A stretch of DNA of 64,000 nt from Cynocephalus volans (taxonomy: Eukaryota > Chordata > Mammalia > Dermoptera > Cynocephalidae): positions 16,326,130 to 16,390,129 of the forward strand of contig NC_084475.1 of NCBI RefSeq assembly GCF_027409185.1, in the 5' to 3' direction. Below the pieces are notes generated by a model, which worked only from the letters and a program-made list of their open reading frames with translations, was not told the origin of the DNA and ran no database searches. Shown here in pieces: positions 60,633 to 64,000 of the stretch. The number at the start of each line of letters is the position of its first letter. The stretch's first letter is position 1. The position numbers and the translations under genes were made by a program.

Positions 60633-63600
60633 AAATAGTTGGTGTTTAATCAGTGGCTACTGGGGGAGGCCGAAGGCTTTTTTTTTTTTTTTTTTTTTTT
60701 ATAAAGATGACCGGTAAGCGGATCTCAACCCTTGACTTGGTGTTGTCAGCACCACGCTCTCCCAAGTGAGCCACGGGCTGGCCTGTCAATGGATAATTTC
60801 TTTAGTATAGTAGGTATGTCCCCTTCAGTATTTGGGACATGCTTAATGCTATAAAAAAAAGTTATTTTTTATCCGAAGTCCACGTTAACTGGGCGTTCTG
60901 TATGTAATCTGCTGGTCCTAACTGCTCCTCACTCTTCCTGCTCCTCATGAAAATTCTTCCTTTCTCCATGTTCTACCTGTTACCTCCTGAGTTAGCCTCC
61001 TAATGGGTCCAAAGAGTCACGAAGAGTATCTGCTTCCCAGGAGAGGGATCAGTGTCCCAGCTCTGCCAGGGCTTGGTACCTGCGTGCTGCCTGACGGCAC
61101 AGCTTTCTGTCTAACCAGACAGAGAGGGAGACAGCAAGAAAGACCTTTTGTTCAAATGCCACAGGGGACAGGAAAGCATCAGGCTCTAGGGAGCCTTCCA
61201 GATTTCTTTCTTGTGTCTCAGAATGTACCTGGGGCCCAAAGATGATACCCGTGAAATTGGCCTCCTGCACCTTCACCTCAGCCTTATTTCCCTTTTCTAG
61301 TTCCTCTACTCACGTCCCACAAAGATACTTGGAGCTCTTGGGACTTTGCACACTCTTGGTCCCTTTGCCTAAAACACCCTTCCCTGAATTCTTCATCCAC
61401 TAGCACCTCCCCTTTATCCTTCCTCCAAGGGTCAAGGATCCTCTTGGGTTCCCCAGGCACCCTGACCAAGCCTACCTCATAACCCTTTCCATACTTGATT
61501 GATTCCTCCTATTGTGTGTCTCTCATGGAAATGTGAGCCTCCTAAGGAAGGACAAGGACCTGGTCCTTCTTCAGTCCTCATTGCTCAGCACCATCCCTGC
61601 ACCTAGTAGGTGCTTAATAAGCATGTGCTGAGTGAAGGACAAAGATCTGTTTGGAGGCTTCACTGCCCCTTTATCCCCCATTTGTGCTCCTTAGGGAGCA
61701 TCTGGCTGCCGCACCCATGCCCCCCAGTATTTCTCAGCACTCTTCGTTAGCATTAGAGAAAACCTATCTGAAGAGTCTGAGCCCTGGACCTACCTGCCCC
61801 ACACCAGACTAGTGAGGCTCTGACTGTCTTGATATGAGCCAGAGATATGGGCTGTATCCTTTGGCCTGTGTTCTGTGCCCACCAGATCCAGGCTACACTC
61901 TGAGCCCAGACAGTTGTTTGAGGTCAGGTTGCTGCTCCTGTCAACTGGCAGATGGCTGGCTGCTGAGCACCCTGTGATCTGTGGTTCCTGCCTTTCAGGA
62001 TGGCTTGGGACCTGCATGTTGGTATAGGTCCAAATGCTGAGGTCCTGCCTCATAGTTCTGGTCCTCTCCTAGTGTCCCAATGAAACTAACAACCCAGAGC
62101 AGGGCCCTCAGGGGACTTGGTGGCTAGCTTCTTGCTGGAAAGCAAGGGGCTTCACTCTCTGCTCCCGGCCTGCCCCACACGGGGTCTCTTTGCAGGTACC
62201 TGAAGGAATTCCGCACAGAGCAGTGCCCACTCTTTGTGCAACACAAATGCACGCAGCATCGGCCCTACACCTGCTTCCACTGGCACTTCGTGAACCAGCG
62301 GCGCCGACGGTCCATCCGCCGACGGGACGGCACCTTCAACTACAGTCCTGACGTCTACTGCACCAAGTACGACGAGGCTACAGGCCTCTGCCCGGAGGGC
62401 GACGAGTGAGTGCCCCAGCCTGCCCTCAGAGGAGCCCCCTGTCTCCTGGGTCTGATGCCCTCAGAATAGGCCAGGAAGATTCTGGGAAGCCAGCCAGAGG
62501 CTGCTTTTGCGAGGACTGGCTGTAGCCCATCCCACCTTCCTGGACCTAGACTCAGACCCCACCTTGGGGGTTAAGAAGACTCTTTCCCTTTCACCACTTT
62601 TAGGAAAACTAAAACAGGCCTTTCTTCTGCTAAGTCTGAGGGGCCACATATTGACCAAGGTGGCTCCCTCAGCCTTCTTTCATCCTCCCCTGCAGGTCAC
62701 AGGAACCCTCACCCTGTCCTGCCACACCCACTGCATCCCATGCAGCTCCCACCACGGCTAGTGGTTTAGAGACAGAGCCTCACCAGCTCCCCCATTTGCT
62801 GACTCTAAATGCCTTACCACAAATCTCTAGAGGAACAGGACACAGCACTAATGAAAAACCTAAGGAAGTAGCAAACCTGGGACATCAGTGAGAGGGACAT
62901 TCTTTGGCCCTGCTTGTCATTTGTTTCAGCCTTGCAGAAGGGTGATGAGAGGCCCCTCGGGGGCCCTGTGGGTATGACTTGCCGAACCATCCCTGCACCA
63001 GGCCCTATTTTTTTACAGAGGTCAAAGGTTTGCTGACTCTGTCCCAGCCTAATGAAGCACTCGGGGCATGAGGGTCTGTGCCCACATTTTGAGTAGATCA
63101 TTTGCTTTTTTGAGGACCTCCAGTCTGGGCAGCATTTGTTCTCCCAGCTGTGTGTCCCACCCAGGAGTGCCGCCTCTGGAGCATATCTTCAGGGCAGCCC
63201 AGGAATGCAGGTCTTACTGCGCCCCCTTCAGGCTGCAGTGCTCAAGGGGCGGAGCCATGGTGGCAGGGGCGCTAATCACTGCCTTTCTTCTTGATCCACC
63301 ATGATGGTGAAAGCCCTTCAACTGTTGGGGGAAGGGTAGGGGTGGGGAGGGTAGCCCAGGCGCAGGGGGCAAGGTTGAGTGGTCCCCACCACCATGTTCC
63401 AGGTGCCCATTCCTGCACAGGACTACAGGGGATACTGAGCGCAGGTACCACCTTCGTTACTACAAAACTGGAATCTGCATCCACGAAACAGACTCAAAAG
63501 GCAACTGCACCAAAAACGGCCTGCACTGCGCTTTTGCTCATGGGCCCCATGACCTCCGCTCCCCTGTCTACGACATCAGGTGGGCTGGGGGCTGGGCTGG

Positions 63601-63873
63601 GCTGATGGCGGTAGCCTGGGGTCTGGGGCAGGGTCCTTGCTGCAGATGACGGTGAGTACCACAGACTGCAATGGAGGGCTGGCACTATGGCCATGCCCCC
63701 TCATGCTCCCTCCTCGACCTCTCTCCCTTCCTCTCCTCCCAGGGAGCTCCAGGCCATGGAGGCCTTGCAGAATGGCCAGACCGCAGTAGAGGGCAGCATA
63801 GAGGGCCAGTCAGCTGGGGCTGCGAGCCACGCCATGATAGAAAAAATCCTCAGTGAGGAGCCTCGGTGGCAAG
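43549..63873 (+). CDS. UNK: Unkempt CCCH zinc-finger RNA-binding protein, N-terminal part
   Basis: UNK is a cytoplasmic sequence-specific RNA-binding protein that represses translation and shapes early neuronal morphology. Exons: 43549-43652, 62196-62405, 63403-63579, 63743-63873; the rest lies beyond the window. The N-terminus MSKGPVPGGSAASSAPPAAT is Ala/Pro-rich. Exon 2 starts within a Thr codon (AC|G). CCCH fingers are visible as C-x7-C-x7-C-x3-H (exon 2), C-x9-C-x5-C-x3-H (across exons 2/3) and C-x9-C-x6-C-x3-H (exon 3). Exon 4 encodes the conserved linker ELQAMEALQNGQ through EEPRWQ. Intron 1 is 18.5 kb. No frame disruption is seen. Confidence 0.97.
45627..45726 (-). repeat. Monomeric tRNA-Ile SINE
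   Basis: Plus strand shows a T-run, then TTTGGCCAGTGCAGGGATGG and AACCAACTGAGCTAACAAGC, the older monomer. Confidence 0.7.
45868..46073 (-). repeat. Monomeric SINE split by a younger SINE (45934-46033)
   Basis: Outer monomer halves are 45868-45933 and 46034-46073. The inner copy has the CCAGTAAGGGGATCTTAACC head typical of the younger family. The target repeat TAAC-x-x-TACAC flanks the inner element. Confidence 0.8.
46482..46646 (-). repeat. Second SINE family (GGGAGCG-hairpin type)
   Basis: Contains the perfect inverted repeat GGGAGCG / CGCTCCC in the middle and CGTGACTGGCACTCAGCCAG near the tail. Target duplication TTAAGGGAAA on both sides. Confidence 0.82.
46722..46840 (-). repeat. Monomeric tRNA-Ile SINE with TTTA tail
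   Basis: TTTA repeats, then GGTGGCTGGCCCGTAGGGGG through CTAACCGACCAGCCC. The flank CCAACCC is repeated on both sides. Confidence 0.75.
47884..48533 (+). repeat. ~100-bp direct repeat separated by ~440 bp
   Basis: TAATCCAGCTATGTTAGATA...CTAAAGAAGG...CATATGCATCT at 47884-47992 recurs with changes at 48434-48533. A local segmental duplication in UNK intron 1. Confidence 0.8.
48784..48865 (+). mobile_element. Palindromic mariner-like MITE, copy 1
   Basis: Ends GGGGACTTCAAAAAGTTCAT and ATGAACTTTTTGAAGTACCC are inverted repeats. The element is flanked by TA on both sides, as for Tc1/mariner elements. Confidence 0.75.
48955..49130 (+). mobile_element. L1 3' terminal fragment
   Basis: GGGGTGATGGAAATGTTCTG, GTGATGGTTACACAACATGG and GAAATGTATACTTTTCAAGT are typical of the L1 3' end. 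Confidence 0.75.
50605..50825 (+). repeat. MIR SINE, near full length
   Basis: GCCACTTACTAGCTGTGGGA, CATGGGGTTGTTATGAGGAT and TGCCTGGCACTTAGCACAGT cover most of the MIR consensus. Confidence 0.85.
51131..51221 (+). pseudogene. 5S rRNA pseudogene, 3'-truncated
   Basis: Begins GTCTACGGCCATACCACCCT and continues with GATCTCAGAAGCTAAGCAGG and GGGCCTGGTTAGTA-ATTGGATGGGA. It covers the internal promoter boxes but lacks the last ~30 nt and has several substitutions (e.g. GCAGGTGCCTGATCTCATCT). Confidence 0.9.
51334..51522 (+). repeat. Dimeric CYN SINE with ~38-A tail
   Basis: Target duplication AAAACAAGGTGTTA at about 51320 and 51521. The long uninterrupted A tail suggests a young insertion. Confidence 0.92.
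52173..52252 (+). repeat. 43-bp-period imperfect tandem repeat
   Basis: TTACCACGTTCAATTGGTAT starting 52173 recurs as TTACCACATTCAATTGGTAT at 52216. Confidence 0.85.
52270..52457 (-). repeat. Dimeric CYN SINE in UNK intron 1
   Basis: Target duplication TGGCCTTGATTTTTA on both sides (about 52255 and 52458). Confidence 0.9.
53490..53665 (-). repeat. Dimeric CYN SINE in UNK intron 1
   Basis: Poly(T), the TGACTGGTAAGGGAATC head, ending GGGCTGGCCC. Target repeat CCTTTAATTTT on both sides. Confidence 0.9.
54494..54624 (-). repeat. Second SINE family (GGGAGCG-hairpin type), shortened
   Basis: Includes CGGCGGGAGCGTCGCTGCGC and a CTCAGGCAGTGAGTGCACTG arm. Target repeat GAATACCAACTTTTT / GAGTACCAACTTTTT. 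Ends just before the hAT transposon. Confidence 0.8.
55137..55298 (+). repeat. Dimeric CYN SINE inside the hAT fossil
   Basis: Target duplication ATAGCTGTGCTGA on both sides. Splits the transposase remnant. Confidence 0.9.
55417..55588 (-). repeat. Dimeric CYN SINE inside the hAT fossil, inverted to its neighbour
   Basis: Target duplication AAAGAGAATATTTC at about 55402 and 55590. Opposite orientation to the copy about 120 bp upstream. Confidence 0.9.
56896..57036 (+). repeat. Dimeric CYN SINE with internal deletion
   Basis: Lacks the start of the second unit. Flanked by AGAATCATATGCTTGT at 56879 and 57037. The same target was used by the 28S retrocopy next to it. Confidence 0.88.
57054..57272 (+). 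pseudogene. Retroposed 3' end of 28S rRNA with poly(A) tail
   Basis: About 220 bp match the extreme 3' end of mammalian 28S rRNA: GTCTGATGCAGAG...CATCCTGGGAAATGGAGC, ACCTGCTTCTGGGTCTGGGT, GTACATAGCAGAGCAGCTCC and the terminal CGACACAAGGGTTTGT. There is a roughly 11-nt deletion before the last motif. It ends in about 21 A and a target repeat AATCATATGTTTGTG. It is a LINE-mobilised rRNA copy and not a functional gene. Confidence 0.88.
57372..57450 (+). repeat. Partial monomeric tRNA-Ile SINE
   Basis: GGTTAGAGCACAGCCTTATA, CACCAAAGTCATAGGTTTGG and ATCC are tRNA-Ile-like, followed by a C-run and A-rich tail. Confidence 0.6.
57821..57875 (+). repeat. 30-bp-period tandem duplication beside the hAT end
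   Basis: GAAGCAATGGGGAACTAGAT followed by GTAGA occurs at 57821 and 57851. Confidence 0.9.
58134..58307 (-). repeat. Dimeric CYN SINE in UNK intron 1
   Basis: Target duplication ACCTAGTTTATTCTT at about 58123 and 58310. Confidence 0.92.
59729..59836 (-). repeat. Monomeric tRNA-Ile SINE
   Basis: T-run, TTGGTGGCTGGCCATTATGG through AACTGAGCTAACTGGCCAGC. Confidence 0.75.
60288..60366 (-). mobile_element. Palindromic mariner-like MITE, copy 2
   Basis: GGGTATTTCAAAAAATTCAT and CACGAATTTTTTGAAATACC pair as inverted repeats. The internal GAATTAAAGGATAATA matches the reverse complement of the copy at 48784. TA flanks. Confidence 0.75.
60289..60632 (+). mobile_element. Retroposed segment with 17-bp target duplication
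   Basis: AAATAGTTGGTGTTTAA occurs at 60272-60288 and 60633-60649, bracketing about 345 bp that end in an (AAAT)n tail. The segment starts exactly with a palindromic MITE-like sequence and then has AT-rich sequence I do not recognise. Confidence 0.7.
60604..60637 (+). repeat. (AAAT)n tract
   Basis: Tail-like AAAT array ending an apparent retroposed segment (see 60289-60632). Confidence 0.9.
60678..60785 (-). repeat. Monomeric CYN SINE
   Basis: About 23 T, AAAGATGACCGGTAAGCGGA through GAGCCACGGGCTGGCC, one unit only. Confidence 0.85.
60810..60905. mobile_element. Same palindromic repeat, copy 3 (partial)
   Basis: GTAGGTATGTCCCCTTCAGTATTTGGGACATGC forms the centre in pieces, and the right arm reads AACTGGGCGTTCTGTAT. 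Only the centre and right arm remain. Confidence 0.55.
62196..62405 (+). CDS. UNK: UNK exon 2
   Basis: Acceptor TTTGCAG at 62189-62195. Encodes YLKEFRTEQCPLFVQHKC through CPEGDE. Basic run NQRRRRSIRRRDGT is visible between zinc fingers. The donor is GA|GTGAGT at 62406. Confidence 0.95.
63403..63579 (+). CDS. UNK: UNK exon 3
   Basis: Acceptor TTCCAG at 63397-63402. Encodes the end of one CCCH finger (CPFLH), RRYHLRYYKTGIC and the next finger ending CAFAH, then GPHDLRSPVYDI. Donor AG|GTGGGC at 63580. Confidence 0.95.
63743..63873 (+). CDS. UNK: UNK exon 4
   Basis: Acceptor CTCCCAG ending 63742. Encodes ELQAMEALQNGQTAVEGS through ILSEEPRWQ. Donor CAAG|GTACCT at 63874. The following exon lies outside the window. 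Confidence 0.95.
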
Positions 63874-64000
63874 GTACCTGTGGCCACACAAATGGCCGGA
63901 CCCCCTCCTGCCACACATCTGCCCCCTCCCCTCTTCTGCCCAGAGCTGTCCTTAGATCTTGGCTCACCTGTTCTCCACCTGAAGATCCAGCTCTGCTGGA

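Larger units (their letters stand above)
43653..62195 (+). other. UNK: UNK intron 1 (18.5 kb)
   Basis: Contains the hAT fossil, 28S and 5S pseudogenes, two MITEs, an L1 fragment, a MIR and about 15 SINEs. Stretches 46.9-47.9, 49.1-50.6, 58.3-59.7 and 60.9-62.1 kb show nothing I recognise. No conserved alternative exon of UNK was seen. Confidence 0.7.

Overview
The window is mammalian nuclear DNA syntenic with human chromosome 17q25.1. It holds four protein-coding genes in the order ITGB4 (+, 3' two-thirds), GALK1 (-, complete), H3-3B/H3F3B (-, complete) and UNK (+, first four coding exons). All coding exons I could place have GT-AG junctions, keep frame and match proteins I know well. The organism is most likely a colugo (Dermoptera). 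The dominant interspersed repeat is a dimer of two tRNA-Ile-like units with a poly(A) tail and no tRNA-unrelated body, which is the structure described for colugo CYN-SINEs. I see no Alu, CAN-SINE, horse ERE or B1/B2. The species call is inference from repeat type.

Layout: 1-1660 is an ITGB4 intron. 1661-19682 carries 28 ITGB4 coding exons, from the last extracellular EGF-like repeats through the membrane helix, Calx-beta domain, FnIII 1-2, connecting segment (with two in-frame cassette exons), FnIII 3-4 and C-tail. The poly(A) signal is at 19977. GALK1 runs the other way (20223-26227, 8 exons, 392 aa), so the two mRNAs end tail to tail about 100 bp apart. 26.5-35.6 kb is intergenic and full of LINE, LTR, SINE and (AC)n sequence. 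H3F3B (about 35.58-39.3 kb) has three coding exons, a non-coding first exon, a long 3'UTR that contains a SINE, and a TATA/CCAAT/octamer promoter. 43.2-43.55 kb is the UNK promoter and first exon. UNK intron 1 spans 43.65-62.2 kb and holds a ~3.1-kb fossil hAT DNA transposon, rRNA retropseudogenes and many SINEs. UNK exons 2-4 finish the window.

The genes do not form a pathway. ITGB4 is a hemidesmosome adhesion receptor, GALK1 is the first Leloir-pathway enzyme, H3F3B encodes replication-independent histone H3.3, and UNK is a CCCH zinc-finger RNA-binding translational repressor.

I looked for an unrecognised biological system and do not find one. The unusual content is mostly retroposition biology: a 28S rRNA retrocopy and a SINE serially inserted at one target site, a tailless 5S fragment with a perfect target-site duplication, nested SINEs, a second SINE family with an unusual hairpin, and a SINE inside the H3.3 3'UTR. 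There are also gene-structure points: an apparently lengthened beta-4C cassette exon and an exon-like sequence that would frameshift ITGB4.
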